A DNA stretch of 64,000 bases. Origin: Stenocarpella maydis (lineage: Eukaryota; Ascomycota; Sordariomycetes; Diaporthales; Diaporthaceae). Under the pieces are notes generated by a model. That model saw only the letters and a program-made list of their open reading frames with translations. It was not told the DNA's origin and searched no databases. Both the position numbers and the translations under genes were made by a program. Shown here in pieces: positions 1 through 12,806 of the stretch; position 1 is the first letter of the stretch, and each line of letters opens with the position of its first letter. The DNA lies in the NCBI GenBank assembly GCA_002270565.1, contig NQMI01000039.1:930-64929 (forward strand). The letters are read 5' to 3'.

Positions 1-634
1 GGGGGGGGGGGGGGGACGGGGACCAACCGAGTGAGGGACCATCCGGGTGAGAGACCATCTGGGCAACCAGTGCTGAGCAGTGACGACTCGTGTGCGCATG
101 TTTTTGTGTGTTGAAACAAGAGCCCGGCATGACATGACGGCCATCTGTGGGAGCCAGCGTTTGACCATGGCGGGGGGGGCGCGAACTGCGAGCTCATCCC
201 ATCTTGCTGGGCCGGGCAGTGGCATCTTGGTGGTTTCCGGAATTCCTCGTGCAACTCGGCGAGATGCAGAGCTGCGGTCCATGGTCGGTGTGCCGTAACA
301 CACACACGAGGGCGCGTCTACCACCCCAACGACCTGACTGGCTGGCACCCAGCAGAAACTGAGGCCATGCCAAGCACGCCCTCGTGTCTCGAACCGCCTT
401 GCCCGAACTGGCATCGCAATTTAACCGGCGCACTCACCACCTCGGAACATGTGCGAGGCCGGCTCGGACAGTAGCCAGCCTGCCAGCATCGCGGGATCGC
501 ACTGCTGATCCTGGGGGCAAGCCCGAGACAAGGCTGTCTCCACTGTTGATGGTCATGGGCTCATGACCATGGCAGGATGGCCCCAGTGGGTGGGGGGCGG
601 TGTTTCTATTCTGCACATCTTTTGTTCTTGGACG

Positions 635-667
<33 letters not shown>

Positions 668-993
668 CCAACACCAACAAGAAGTCGCCTCGCTCTTCGC
701 TCGTGCCGCATCAGCCAAGCTTAGGGCTGCTGCGGACACGGCCCGCTTCCTCTCTGCCCAGCTGCTCCCATTCCCTCTTCGGCATGATGCATGAGCGAGC
801 CCACGCACGCACTTATGCATGAGTGAGCTTGGGGGTGTCAGACATCAACGCCGCACACCCACAGGTCCGGTAAAATGACGCAGACATGCCAGCACGTGAA
901 TACGGTGCTCTGATGGACAGCCGAGAGGCTCTCGTTTGGAAATCTAGCCTATCTACAAGAATCCAGGACAGATAGGACGCACCAGCCGACGCC
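1..993. other. Unassigned left edge with poly-G and (AAC)n tract
   Basis: The window opens with 15 consecutive G, which looks like low-complexity or contig-edge sequence. An AAC/CAA microsatellite lies at about 634-681. Several overlapping open frames exist in this GC-rich stretch, but none resembles a known protein, and those across the microsatellite are just the repeat read as poly-Gln, poly-Asn or poly-Cys. I see no supportable gene. It lies downstream of the lactonohydrolase stop codon and may include its 3' UTR. Confidence 0.5.
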
Positions 994-2079
994 TCAGACA
1001 TCAAGCCTCACCCTCCACAGCAGCTTCTCCCCCAGCACGAACACCGTCTCCTGCGTCTTCCCAAACCCAAAGTTGGCCGCCCCGCCCTGCACGGTGATCT
1101 GCCCGACCAGGCTGCCCGCCGCGTTCCAGACCGCCACGCCGCTCCCCGTGCCGGACCACACGTTGCCATCCTCGTCGACCTTGAGCCCGTCCGGGATCCC
1201 CTCGGGCGCGAAGGCGAACACGCGCCTGTTGGCCAGGAACGTCCCCGGGCGGTCGTAGAGCACGTCGAAGGCGTAGATGGTGGCCGCGCCCGCCGGGTTG
1301 TCGGCCGACGCGGCGGCGTCCGTCAGGTACAGCACGCTGTGGTCGGCGTTGAAGGCGAGCCCGTTGGGCTGCGCCAGCCCGTCCGCCACCGCGCGCGTCG
1401 TGTTGGTGGCCGGGTCGTGCCGGTAGACCTGGTTCGGGAGCTGCGGCTGCCCGCGGATGCCCTGCGAGGAGCCGTACGACGGGTCCGTGAACCAGATGGT
1501 GCCGCCGTCGGCCGGGTTGACCGCCACGTCGTTGGGCGAGTTGAAGGGCCGGCCCAGGAAGGACGTCACCACCGCCACCGAGGCGTTGGGGCTGCCCACC
1601 GGGTCCGGGATCGAGAAGATGCCCGCCGTGGCCGTCTTGCTGCCCTGCGCCGTGATGAGGATCCCGGACGCCCCCGTGTGTGCCGAGCCGCCGTTGGGGA
1701 GCACGATCGAGCTCGTGTCGATGGCCTGCAGGCCGATGGGCGGCGTGGCGCCCTGGACGATGGGCGACGACACGTTGGTCACGGCGTGGAGCTTGATCAC
1801 CTGGTTGGACGTGCTCTCGTCGACCTGCCCGTCCGGGAGCGGGATCCGGTTCGAGCTGACGTAGAGCGTGTCCCCGGTCGCGTTGTAGACGGCACCCTCG
1901 TGGAAGAGCGGCTCCGTGGCGTTGTAGATGAGCTCGATCGAGGCGCTCTCGCCCAGGATGTCCAGGAAGCTCGGGTCGTACACGGCGAAGCCGGCCAGGT
2001 CCGGGTGCGAGGAGGTGAGTTCCGCCGCCGCCCGCGAGCCCAAGGCGGCGAGCGCTGTCGTCTTGATGAAGCCAGGCAT
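994..2079 (-). CDS. Secreted lactonohydrolase / SMP-30-gluconolactonase family
   Basis: This single-exon gene encodes 361 aa. The start is the ATG at 2079; the frame is open further upstream only to a GTG. The N-terminus is a probable signal peptide (hydrophobic residues 4-20). The rest is a six-bladed SMP-30/gluconolactonase propeller: HEGAVY (E61), SPND (N183/D184) with IWFTDPSYG, PNGLAFN (N239) with LYLTD, and PDGLKVDEDGNVW (D297). By family knowledge the Glu, Asn and Asp of these motifs hold the divalent metal, and the enzymes hydrolyse sugar or aldonate lactones; fungal D-pantonolactone hydrolase belongs here. The actual substrate is not shown. Several N-glycosylation sequons fit secretion. 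It is convergent with nothing nearby; the next gene upstream is also on the minus strand. Confidence 0.85.
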   Translation of the reverse strand: MPGFIKTTALAALGSRAAAELTSSHPDLAGFAVYDPSFLDILGESASIELIYNATEPLFHEGAVYNATGDTLYVSSNRIPLPDGQVDESTSNQVIKLHAVTNVSSPIVQGATPPIGLQAIDTSSIVLPNGGSAHTGASGILITAQGSKTATAGIFSIPDPVGSPNASVAVVTSFLGRPFNSPNDVAVNPADGGTIWFTDPSYGSSQGIRGQPQLPNQVYRHDPATNTTRAVADGLAQPNGLAFNADHSVLYLTDAAASADNPAGAATIYAFDVLYDRPGTFLANRRVFAFAPEGIPDGLKVDEDGNVWSGTGSGVAVWNAAGSLVGQITVQGGAANFGFGKTQETVFVLGEKLLWRVRLDV

Positions 2080-2717
2080 TGTCGATACGAGACTGGCCTC
2101 CCACGCACCAATCACTCCAGGCAGCCTTGTTTGGTGAAAAAGAAGGGCGCACTCGTCTCGCGGGGGCAGAACTAAGGTCCGAGTATACCAAGGGCCGCAA
2201 TGACAAGTGTCGAGCAGACGAAACTCCTGCTGCTAACCACTACTTCATCTACAGCTCCCTGACGTACGACATGTGGAGGCCGTTCTTGCTTTATACCCAG
2301 CGTCCGCTGTACCACGGACGCCTTGAACGATCTGCTCGAACCCCATCTACCGTAGGTATCGAGTTGGGGATTGTCTGCGAGTCAAACAGCTTGGCGCCGA
2401 GGAATGGAGGCTTGTCTTCGGCACCCGGGCCTGGGTGCAGCCTGCGGGGATTTTCCGGCTTTATACAGCAGCGGTGTCCTCCGCATTATCATGGTATGCT
2501 TGGCAGTGGGCCTGCTGTGGATAACCCATCTAAATTAGTGTAGTGTATGGTATTCTACCAAAGCTTGACAAAGATATCCGGAGAGCGCGCAGGGCGCAGC
2601 TGCGGTGCTTGGGTCAACGAACAGATCTCCTGGTCTGTTTGAGTGTATTATGGATTCATAGCGCTTAATTGGATACTGCGTGAGTGAGATCGTTGGAGTC
2701 GGTAGGCGCGCAGCCCA
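2080..2717. other. Intergenic between lactonohydrolase and MFS gene
   Basis: About 640 bases lie between the lactonohydrolase start and the stop of the MFS gene. They should hold the promoter of the former and the 3' UTR of the latter. I see no further gene or clear regulatory motif. Confidence 0.5.
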
Positions 2718-4336
2718 TCAGGTTCCTCTCCTACCTGCATCCTGGCTGCCGGCCTCGGTACTCCCCGAGCTCCGGTGATCCCTTTCAGCAGCTGGTAATC
2801 TCGGGAAGCTGAGCCAGATCAGCAGCGCCACCACTAGTAATGCGAGGATAAACAGCTGGAATGTCTGGATACCCAGCAGCTGCAACACTGCGCCCATGGC
2901 GAATGGCCCGAAGGCCGCCCCGAGCTGGCCGACAGAGGCAACAAAGGACACGGCGCCGACGTGCAGGTCTTTGGGGAGCAGCCGTGCCAGAACAACGACG
3001 CCCGAGGGGAACAGCGGTCCCAGGGCGAACCCCACGACAATGACGGCGACAATGGACACGGCCGCAATATCGACAGCTGCCACAACCGCCTGCGCCATGA
3101 TGGCGATAACCACGTAGACGGCGGCCGCGGCGCGGACGCCGACCTTGTCCGTCACGGGCCCGAGAAGCAGCCGGCCCGCTGCCATGCCTATCCAGAAGCC
3201 CGTGGCCGACAGGCTCGCGACGTAGGTCGAGGCGTGGCGTGCCCGCAGCATGAACGTCACCACCCAGCCGGAGATGGCAGCCTCGGTGCCCACGTAGACG
3301 AGGAAGTAGGCCGCGCAGATCCAGGTGACAGCGTACCTCAGCGCACCTCCCCCGGAGCGGCCCCCAAGCGGCGGCGCCTCGGAGGCGCCGTCAACCCCGG
3401 CCGGCCGCTCGGCCACGGCCAGGGACCCGCGGTACGCGGCGCCGTCCTCGAGGCGGAACACCCCCAGCAGCACCACCGCCTGCAGCACCGCCGCCCCGAA
3501 CAGCACGTAGTACCACGCCCACCAGGGGGCGCCGCGGGCGGAGAAGAGCGTCCCGGCCAGGAAGGGCCCCAGCGCCGCGCCGGCGGAGAAGCTCGCGTGC
3601 AGCAGGCCCTGGACCGAGTTGCGCCGCGCGCCGGCGAGCCCCCCGGCCCAGGCACACCACGACCCGTCGATGAGGCCGGCGCCGAGGTTGCCGACCACCG
3701 TGGCGGCGAGGAAGACCTCGAAGCCCCACCTCCGGGGGTTCGTGGAAGGTCGCCGCCGCCGCGGCGAAGGCGGCCTGGCACGCGGGGGCGGCGGCGGCGG
3801 CGCCGCGCTGGCCCAGGCGGCGGTGGACGGCGTCGTTGAGGTACGCGCCCGCGAGGTAGCCCCAGGGGGCGACGAGGAAGATCAGGCTCGCGCGGACGTC
3901 TGACAAGTGGTAGTGGGCCTCGAGGTGCGGGAGGATGACGCCCGGGGTTGATATCTGCATGCCTGGTTGGTTGGTGTCAGCCTCGGTGAGCCTTGTGTGC
4001 GATGTGGGCTCCGGGCGGTATCCGCGTGTATATGTAGACTGTGATATATATATATATTTGCCTACCTAGCACCAGGAACGAGGTCGTCGTGGCCACTACC
4101 TTTGCGGCCGTGCCGGTCATGCGCGGGTGTGAGGTGTGGTGCGCGTGGGCATGGCACAAGTCGTCGTGGTCGGTGTTGTCATCTTCCTCGATGGGCACAG
4201 GCGGTACTTCTCTAAGGAGGGGCTGTCGCTCGCGACGCTGTCTTCGCTTGGGGGCGTCCATGCCATCTGCTTCGGCCCTGTCTGGGAAGGCCTTGCTCTG
4301 TCTCGGTGGCGCTGGCAGAGCATCTGATGTGCTCAT
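2718..4336 (-). CDS. MFS transporter, one intron, apparent 1-nt frameshift
   Basis: Exon 1 runs 4336-4066 and begins with an ATG followed by a charged cytosolic leader of about 75 aa. The intron is 4065-3963 (GTAGGC..CAG, CTGAC branch). Exon 2 is 3962-2718. The splice gives VLG-MQISTPGVILPHLE, a normal first membrane segment of fungal fucose-permease/BSC6-like MFS proteins. At about 3737-3741 (plus-strand GGGGG) the frame changes: upstream ends ..AAATFHE, downstream reads ..RRWGFEVFLAATVVGNLG. Removing one base restores a single 504-aa protein with about 12 membrane segments. The family exports or imports small solutes; the substrate is unknown. The frameshift is either a homopolymer sequencing error or a real inactivating indel, which the sequence alone cannot settle. 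Confidence 0.75.
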
Positions 4337-5425
4337 GAAGCTTGAGAGGGCAGGCCCTCGCGCTAAGTTGCAGGTGACGTTGGGGTAGCATAAGTAGCTG
4401 CAGACCCCTCCCAGCTCGGCAGGGGGCGAACTCGAAACTGTTACTTGTCCAAACTTGATACTCCCATCTGTGTTCAGCGTTATTTTGAACAAGTCATATG
4501 ATCGCACCTGCTCAAACCGACAGCAATGAGTACCCTGTTGGAAACATTGGAAAGCCACTCACGAGTGATATATACAGCATCTTCAGTGAGTCCATTACTC
4601 TCACAATACTTGGATACACGGCTTGGCTTTATTTGAAGCGACAACACAGATAGCTGTTCAAAAGCGTATTGTTCGCTATGTCGTCGGTGTATATAACGTA
4701 CCTTTCCGCTACCGAGATGGGTTCTGAGCATGCTAGGGTTGATCAAATCCTCCTTTTTGGCGTGTTTCGTCTCCTGCTCCAGGTCATAGACACGTTGACT
4801 CCTCGCAAGGCCAGGCCTACACGCGGTGAAGGCAGGGTGCCAAGGAACTAGCTCATGTTGAAGTGATGAGTAAATGTGAGGCAGGTCTGATTTAGCTGGG
4901 GGCTTTTTCTGGACATGGCCGAGATCTACCGATAGGCTCTACCAGCGCCGGTTGGAAGTTAGGAAATAAATGATTGGACTGACGCCAGTTTAGTCACGGG
5001 CAGATTCTAATAGACTCGAGTAGATAGCTAATTTGACGATCTCTGCAGCAATGTGATATGTAGCAAGTGGTGACCCACGAATAAGCATCTCACGGCCTAA
5101 CCGAACAATCCAATGAAGTCAACCATTCACCTTTGTAGGCTGTCGTCCGCACCCGTTCTTTCAGTTTCTTTTCGGCCTTTTTACGCTTCGAAAGAAACCA
5201 GATATGCCGGTGTCGCCTTGCTGTTCAGAAACACCTATTTCTAAAGTTCCGCGAAGTCTGGGTGACATACCCCGTCCCTACGATTAATCCGAATCCCTCA
5301 CTTGTGCTGCACTGATAGATCAGAAGGTTTGCACGCGGATTACCTATACCTGTGGCATTATTCTTAAAAACTATAGCCTTCTTGTATTATTAATTTTAAG
5401 TTATTATTATTTATTTTAATGAAGA
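4337..5425. other. Intergenic between MFS gene and copia element
   Basis: The sequence drifts from gene-like composition to AT-rich DNA near 5340, where the repeat block begins. I see no supportable coding region. The short minus-strand open frames at 4480-4746 resemble nothing I know and are best read as MFS promoter sequence. Confidence 0.45.
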
Positions 5426-5634
5426 TGTTGGCTGGGTCACGTATTGCAATACGATTGGGGGTTATGGTTAAAATTCTCTCTATCTAGGAGTAGTGGGTGT
5501 AGTGGGCGTAGCCCGCCAGCTATCTCGGGCTTATATAGAGGGTAGTGGTTGCTGAGTAAGCAACTACGTCCTCTAGCTACAGTATGGTAGCTGTAGTGCT
5601 AGCCCACCAGTGTGCTGTTGCACACTGCTATTGC
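5426..5634 (-). repeat. Copia-1 LTR, left copy (3' LTR)
   Basis: This 209-bp repeat matches 12807-13013 with one 2-bp indel and four transitions. In element orientation this is the 3' LTR. It is followed on the plus strand by pyrimidine-rich DNA, that is, a polypurine tract on the coding strand. Confidence 0.85.
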
Positions 5635-7389
5635 CACACTGGCAGTCTTTTCTTTTGCTAGCGACTGTCTCCTCTAAAAACATAAAAAAAAAAGTCCCAG
5701 GTGTGGGGTTGAACCCATGCTCTCGCTATTTTAAGGAAAAACAAAAGAAATTACTGCATTCGTTACTAAATCCCTATACTACTGCTGCTTTTGGCTGTGC
5801 CAGTCCCTTTGTTGAGTTCGTTGTGTGTACTGTTGTGCTAAGTGCCCATGAAATATAGGCACCCGGAAAGACCTGGTGTGTTATGGCGATCCCTACTCCC
5901 TCTGGAAGCTGAGAGCATATAATTGTATGGTTTGGTATAATGTAGTGCTGTTCCCATATAGAATGTCTGCTCCTAATAATTTGTACCGCTTATTTGTTAT
6001 ATTTGGTACTTAAGGGTTGTAAAAGAAATGTGTGATAAGGACTTGTGATTCTTTTGCCTGTAGGCTATAGGTTGAATAAGGATTTACCTGGAACTGGAAT
6101 AATAATTCTCTGGATACCCTGGAACTGGAATAATAACTATCTGGCTTCTTGAACCTGGATCTCTGGACCCCCTCTCCCCCTGACTGAGTGTTGATAATTG
6201 GCTAAATTGGGTATAGTGTAGATTAACTGTCTTTTGGCGGCAGATATTAGTAATAGGGTTTAATGATAACTTAATTGGTAAAAGCCCTCTCCGTTAGAGG
6301 CTAATATTAAGAGTTGGTGGGTAGAGGAAGCAGTAGTTGGGTTAGGTAGGGATTGTAGTAAATAGTAATGAATAGTATATTGGAGCTAACTTCTTAGCAA
6401 ATGCGTAGTAGAGCGTGCACTGTTTGATGCTGCTTTGGGTAAGTATGTAAAATACACGTTGAGCAGGAGTTGAGACCGCGAAATCTTAACCGGGGATGCT
6501 TAATATAATATAGCTGGTAACTTAAGTGCCCGTGGGATAGTGGTAACCCTTGTTATCTAAACCCTTAGTGTATAGGTACTACTATAAAAATCTTGGCTAT
6601 AAGGTCTTGCCCTTGGGATGGATTTGAACTATAGATTGGCTAATTATATAGCTTCTTAGGGTAAGATGTAGGTAATTAATTGATGGGGATATGAAGTTTT
6701 GCTGGTTGCTGGTATTGTGTGATCTCTTTTTGTGTCTTAGGGTACTTATTGACTGCTATCTGGGGCTTAGGGTGGTGATGATTGGTGGTCCTCCCCCATG
6801 GGGTAGGGCGGCGTTAGTGTGCGTGGCTTTGCCGACCAAGTTGTGTTGGTTAGTTAACTGCTGTAGGTTGTGGTCTTTGCTGGGCAAGTTAGCGTATAGC
6901 TGTTCTTGTAGTAATTGTTGTGATCCCTTGCATGGTGTTTAGGTAGAGGAAGGGGTTATTGTTGCTAGTTGGCTATAGTTTATATATCCTTCTACCTTAA
7001 TGATGAGGGTATTATTGTTGATAAGGTGTTTTAATGCCTTATTTGGGGTACTCTTTGTGAAGGTATCTGTTGGGTTATAGTCTCTAGCAATCTACTGGAT
7101 CTTGTGGATCTTATGCTTCTTATATGACTGCCTTAACGTTATTATATTGATTATAAGGCGCTTCTCTTTTATTATCCCTAGCTTAACCAGATACTTATAT
7201 AAAGAGTAGGAATCTGTATAGATGATAAGAGGGATCTCTGGTAGGTTTAAGTGCGTGGTAATTTGGCGGAGAGTAGTAGCTATTATGATCCCTATATTAA
7301 AGCTATTGATTATGCTGTAGATCTTGGAAGTAAGTATGCTATGCGTAACCCTCTTGCACTTGGTTGATGACTAATGGAGGATATTCCTG

Positions 7390-10300
7390 GTGATCTCTTA
7401 TGTAGATGGTTGCTTGGCTTGCGCTTTATTTATTAGGGTAATTATATAGCTAATCTGAGAACTGAGGTTCTTATTGTTGGCAAAAGATCCGTTTATGAAG
7501 ATTATTAACTTGGTTGCTGTGAGGTCTAGAGGAATATAATCAAGACTACAGCCAAGGTAATCTACTTGCCACTTTAGCCGCTTGTTCAACTTAGTACAGT
7601 CCTCTTCCTGTCTCTTACACACAACCAGATGTGTATAATAGAGAGGTTAAATGCTGCTTTTGGGTGGCAAATAGAAGCTAGATATGCTCCTCTTACGTGC
7701 TGCTCTATATATTATTGAGTGCGGTCCTTAGCTGTATAGTTAACTGGCTGTATCTTTACCCCTTAGCCCTTCTGTCTAAGATATATGATGCTGTTGTGTG
7801 ATATTGTGATCTTTGTGCTGTTGAAGTTTAGTGATTTCTCAGGAGTTAGCCTGTCCTTTAGCTTATAGCGGATCTCCTCCTCCTTAATCTTCTGTTCTTT
7901 AAGCTCTGAAAAGGCTGGGGTATAGAGGGTGAGAGTATTATTAGTCTGTATGGTGGTAATACTAAAGATGTCCTTACTGCTATAGTTAGCTATTAAGAGG
8001 CATGGGTTATATGCAGATATAATTATCCCTAGCTTCTTGATGTGGTGCTTGTGGTATGTGGCCTACTAGTGTATATTGGCTTCTGTAACGCTATATAAGG
8101 GCTTGATTACCCTTATGATTATGCTGGCTGGGTATTTGCCCCTTATTTTAGGGGGAAGGTAGTATAGAATGGGCCTCTTGAGTGTAGATTTTGATTGTGG
8201 ATAGGCCTGAGTAATATTATGGAGCTTAAGATATAGTCCCTTAGTTATTAATATAGGCATAAGAGCAATAAGAAGTTAATAACTTGCATGTTGTACCGTT
8301 GGTGATTGTATGAGGATTTTATGCTTTGTAAGGTTACTAAATCCGGTAATAATGAGGTGGGACTTCTTATATGGCTTCTTAGTTTTGCCCTTAATCTCCC
8401 TGATAATGCGAGATTTAAAGATTTGGATTCCTTTATGCTTTTGCTTATTGAACCGCTTGAATTGGAATACTTTTTGGCTGATTAGCTTGGATACTTTCTT
8501 ATTATCTGACTCTTTAAAGGGGTCGCCTGGGGTGGTAATGATGCCGTCCTAGCGGAGCTTTAGAGCAAGCTTGTAGTTCTCAACTTTGTATGGGGTGAGG
8601 AATATGTGAGTGGTGATCTCGTTTTCTATATTATTAGCAGTAGTAGTGCTGTTGTTATCATCATCCGTGATGATAATCGCCCTCTTCCTGCTCTTGGCCC
8701 CCTGTGGCTGTCCTTGTCGTTGAGGGACTACTGGGTTAGGAATAGTTGGTATGGGGTCTGGCTTGAAGCGTACTGGCTCCTCCAGGGTATTGTTAGGGTC
8801 TGGCAGATTAAGAGGTTCTTCTTCATTATGATAGTATAGCTGTATAAGGGTTGATTGGAAGACAACTGGTCTATTAGGAAGGTTGATTATTATATTGTGG
8901 TTGTTAATAGAGAGCAGTTTGTATGGGCCTTACTACCTAGTCTTTTCTTTTTATACCCGAACTTCGCTTTAGAGTAGTAGGCTTAAGACTTCTAATATAA
9001 CTAGGCCGTTTCTTACATGTAATGCTTTGCTGATTTTGCATATAGTGTTGATTTTCCTGATCTCCTTTATTGCCTTTTATACTGCCTTAGCTCTCTTTAG
9101 AGTAGATAGTGTAGGGACTGAGTCCTCTGTTATATGTGGGTATGCTCTAAATATAAGGAGAGTTAGCATAAAACCGTCTAAACTAACTATATTATTAACT
9201 GCACTAAAGCTTGCCTATAGTATAGCTTCTTTAGTAAATATAGTTAATAACTTGGCGTATAATATATTAAAAGCCCTATATAAAGGAGCATAATATTACT
9301 TTACTTTACTAATCAACTAGTGTGCTTCTGTGGGTATTTATTTATATGTAATCCCTATGATACGTGTAGTACTCTTGAACTTGCTAGAAGCAAAGTTAGT
9401 CCCTGTATTGAATATAAGATGGTCTGGGGGACCCATGTATGTATTGATCTAGTAGTTTTGTAGGGCTTCTTATGTATCTTTGGTGGAGAGAGAAGCTAAG
9501 AATCATCTGGCTTGGAAGGAGGTGGCTAAGTTAATAATGTGTAGTATAGGGAGCCCTATTAAGTATATTATATCCACAATAACTTCATAGTTGAAGTTAA
9601 TGTTATTATGGAGGTTAAACTTGAATCTCTGGGGCGCGGGAGAGTGCATTTGGTAATGGTGGCAGAACTTGGTAATAGCCTCTAGTGCTGAGGAATTAAT
9701 ATTATGGCTAGCGCCCGCTAGTAGCTAAGAGAGCCTCTCAACTAATGGGTGCCTAAATTGTCTGTATAGTTGCTATAACTTGGTCTCCATAAGGAAGAGA
9801 ATGGGGGCGTTGCTGCCCTTATTGATATCTGTGAGGAACCATGGATATCCCCACTTCCAAGTAACAGGAAACATCCTCTCATGCTGCCAATTTGGCTTAT
9901 ATTATACAACTTTATTAGTTATATTCCGCATGAAGAGCAAGTATGTGTTTATATCTTGTATATATAAGAGGAAGGGGGTTGGCATCTTTATTATATGGAA
10001 CATTAAGTTGCCGGCTGTTATATTAACTATAGTTGCCCCTATTGACTATAGTAGTTCTCCTGGCCTAAAGCGGACTGTTGCTTCTCTTGCGCGGGATGTA
10101 TTAAGAGTGATAGGTATAAGTTGCTATAGTGTAGTGTATTGGTTGTGCCTAATAGTGAAGTAGTTGGCTGCGCTAGTGTCTGGGAGAATCCCTTGGAAAT
10201 GCTGATGTGAGTAGTTGTTTATTATAAAGACCTCCTTAATACTGCTGGCTCCTTTGTTGGTCTTAGTGTTGCTGGTGTTAACGTTATTCCCGCTAGTTAT

Positions 10301-12667
10301 AGGGCTGGGGTTGTTCTGGTCCTCCTTATTATTGTTAATGCTAAAAGTATGGAGGAAGGCTTAGTTTACTAACTATGTGTAGTTTTCACAGCTTTTAGCA
10401 CTGCTAATAAATATACTGGTGCTTTCTTGATTGTTACTCTTATAGTTAATGCCCTTATAGTTAATAAGAAATAAGTAGAATTCCTCATCTAAGCTGCTAT
10501 ATATATATATATATATGCCCTTGGCCCTCTAGCGCTCTTGGAAGGAGTGATTTAATAACTAATACCCCTCCTTCTAGCAGATATAATACCTTTTCTTATC
10601 TGGGGGGTTATCTCTCCTGCGCCTTCCATATGGGTAGTTATCTTCTCTAGGGGGTAGTTAGAAGTTGCCCTAGGGGCGATAGTTGCTTTAGGGATAGTAG
10701 TTGCCTCATCCCGGGGGGTATCACCTATGTGCAGAGCCTTATGAGTAGTTGCCTCTGCGCCGCCAGTTATTATTATACCGGCGGTCTAGGTAGTATTGGT
10801 TATTATTAGGGTGCTTAGAGTGATAAAAGTAGTTATTACTAGGGTAGTTAAAGTGCTTGTTGTTGCCCTAGTCTTCCTTATTATTATAGTTGCTATTTAG
10901 CTAATTGTTATTGCCTTGCCCTATAGTGTATTGCCGGGAGGGGCGCTAAGGTCCTAATGATGCAGCATAATGATGGAGTATGTTATATGTTTCGTTGGTA
11001 GTAGTTGGGGCCATTACCTTGATGTAGTAGAACTCGGGTATACTATATATTGCGTGTATAAGGTTGTTATGTAGTGGTTTGTCTTTAAGTGCTCCTTTAT
11101 AGCTAAGTATTCGGGCGTATTGCTTTATATTTTTAATTAGAATCTCTACTACTTCTGACGGGGTTTTATTCTCGTTTCTTTGCTATATTGATGCAAAAGT
11201 AGTAGTATTCCATACGGTTAAATATACTTGTTGTCTGCTGTCTGTATTAAATTGTTGCTTAAGCTTGGTATATGCTGTAGCAAAGGTATCTCTATCTGTG
11301 ATTGACTGGATATAAAAGTCCTTGGTCTCGCCCTTTAATATTATGGGTAATGCTGCCTGGAAGTGGGTAGGGTATAGGTAATTATTCTTGTAGATATTAT
11401 AAAAAAGATGAATCTTATTATTAAGTACTTTATCTATTGCTTTAGTAAATTTCTTGTTATCTAAGTAGTATTTGGCTAAGTTGGCGGATATCCCTTTCTC
11501 CAATAGTATGCTATTTAGCGGTACTGGAGGGATTGTTACGTACTTCTTATAGGATACTTGGAATTCTTCCCACTTAGGTAATGACTTGTAGCCGTTAGAG
11601 GTCTCAAAGGCATAGATACTGTGTGGCTGACGGGATGGTGGTTGAGGTTTGGGTACGGCCGGTGTAGTAGGTTGCAGTATGGGTCCCTAAGTACTTGGGC
11701 CTGTTCTTCGGTTGTTGCTTGGTACTGGTGTGTATCCTTTAAATGATCTGTTGTTATTAAAAGGGATATAATTATAATATCTCTTTAATTAAATCATCTG
11801 TTGATACTAGTATTGTGCAGATGCTGGGGCTCTCGGTAGGGATTCTGACTCTAATAGTTTTATGAAGGCCTTTGTATTGTTATTGATCTATAGGTATATC
11901 CCTTTGTATTGTAGTATCTTCTTGAGGGCTGAGAGGATATTGTGATGAACTGCCTTAAATGCTAGTTCTTTCTAACCCTGGAAGTCGTTCTTGAACTCCT
12001 TGTAGATATTTTGGCTAGTGAGTCTTGTATATGCTTGATGGTGCTATTGTATGTAGGTACTTAGGTGCATTATATGTTGTCTTGGGTTACTTAGGGCCTC
12101 TGGATCTGGGTCTATTCCCTATAGGTTAGCATTAAGACCTGATTTAGTGGTGGCTTCCTTAAGTGATGTTTCCTTAATTATATCTTATAAGTTGATTGGG
12201 CTAAGACTGGTGGTACCTGCTGGTGTAGTTGTTGATGTTAATGGTGTAGGGGTGTTGTCTTTGCTAGCTATTGTGATGTATGGGTTGTGTGGTTAATAAC
12301 AGGGGTGTGCTAGGGTAAAGTAGGGGTTAAATAAATGGTGATAAGGGGTAGTGAGTGTGTAGGGGTAAGCTTGTTAGCAGGGGGTAGTGAAGATGTGCTG
12401 GCTGGTGGAGTTAACCTTGGTTGGTATAGCTGTTGCTGGGGTTGTTGCTGGTTGATTGCTGATGTGTGCTGAAGTGGTGATATCTTTAGCGTTGTCTTTA
12501 AGAGTAGTAGGGGTTAGCAATGTTGTGCAGTATCTATATTCTGCGGTTGCCTTCTGATGATACTTAGGGCGTGATGGATGCGTGTTTGATGAAGATGGAG
12601 TATAGTGTAGCGTATATAGAGCCCTCTTTGCCTTATGATGGGTAATAATGATGTTGTTGAAGTCCAC
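7390..12667 (-). pseudogene. Copia-1 gag-pol remnant with many stops
   Basis: Fragments recognisable on the minus strand: 12667-12374, start of Gag; 11503-11183, Gag core with FYNIYKNN and LKGETKDFYIQSI; about 10590, a broken C2HC zinc knuckle read YYIC-stop-KEG, where the expected Cys has become Tyr; 8260-8066, reverse transcriptase (ITQAYPQSKSTLKRPI, VIKPLYSVTEA; the expected GIPEAG has decayed); 7622-7398, RNase H (FINGSFANNKNLSSQISYII; expected FVDxSFANN). The replacements D to N, G to S and C to Y, and Gln or Trp codons turned into TAG/TAA, are what RIP produces. Plus-strand open frames at 9027-9293 and 9780-10163 are shadows of this region. Confidence 0.8.
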
Positions 12668-12806
12668 TATAGCATTATTATGGAATCTGCTGAAGTCTCT
12701 TTAAGGGGCGGTACCGTTAGTACCATTAGCACAGCCACTGTTAAGCAGCGAAGGCCTGTCTCTTCAACCTTGCTAATCTGTGGTTGCCCTTGCAACTACT
12801 GATCAG

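Noticed and set aside
434..820. Open frames on both strands across 577-822 with long Asn, Gln or Cys runs
   Set aside because: They are readings of the (AAC)n microsatellite in different frames, with no supporting domain or conserved flank.
5690..5725. GGGTTCAACCCC (minus strand) resembling a tRNA T-arm
   Set aside because: It lies inside the copia-1 3' region without any matching acceptor, D-arm or anticodon arm.
9780..10163. 127-aa plus-strand open frame in the copia-1 interior
   Set aside because: It is antisense to the minus-strand gag-pol remnant and matches nothing; loss of G and C in RIP-mutated DNA opens frames on the opposite strand.
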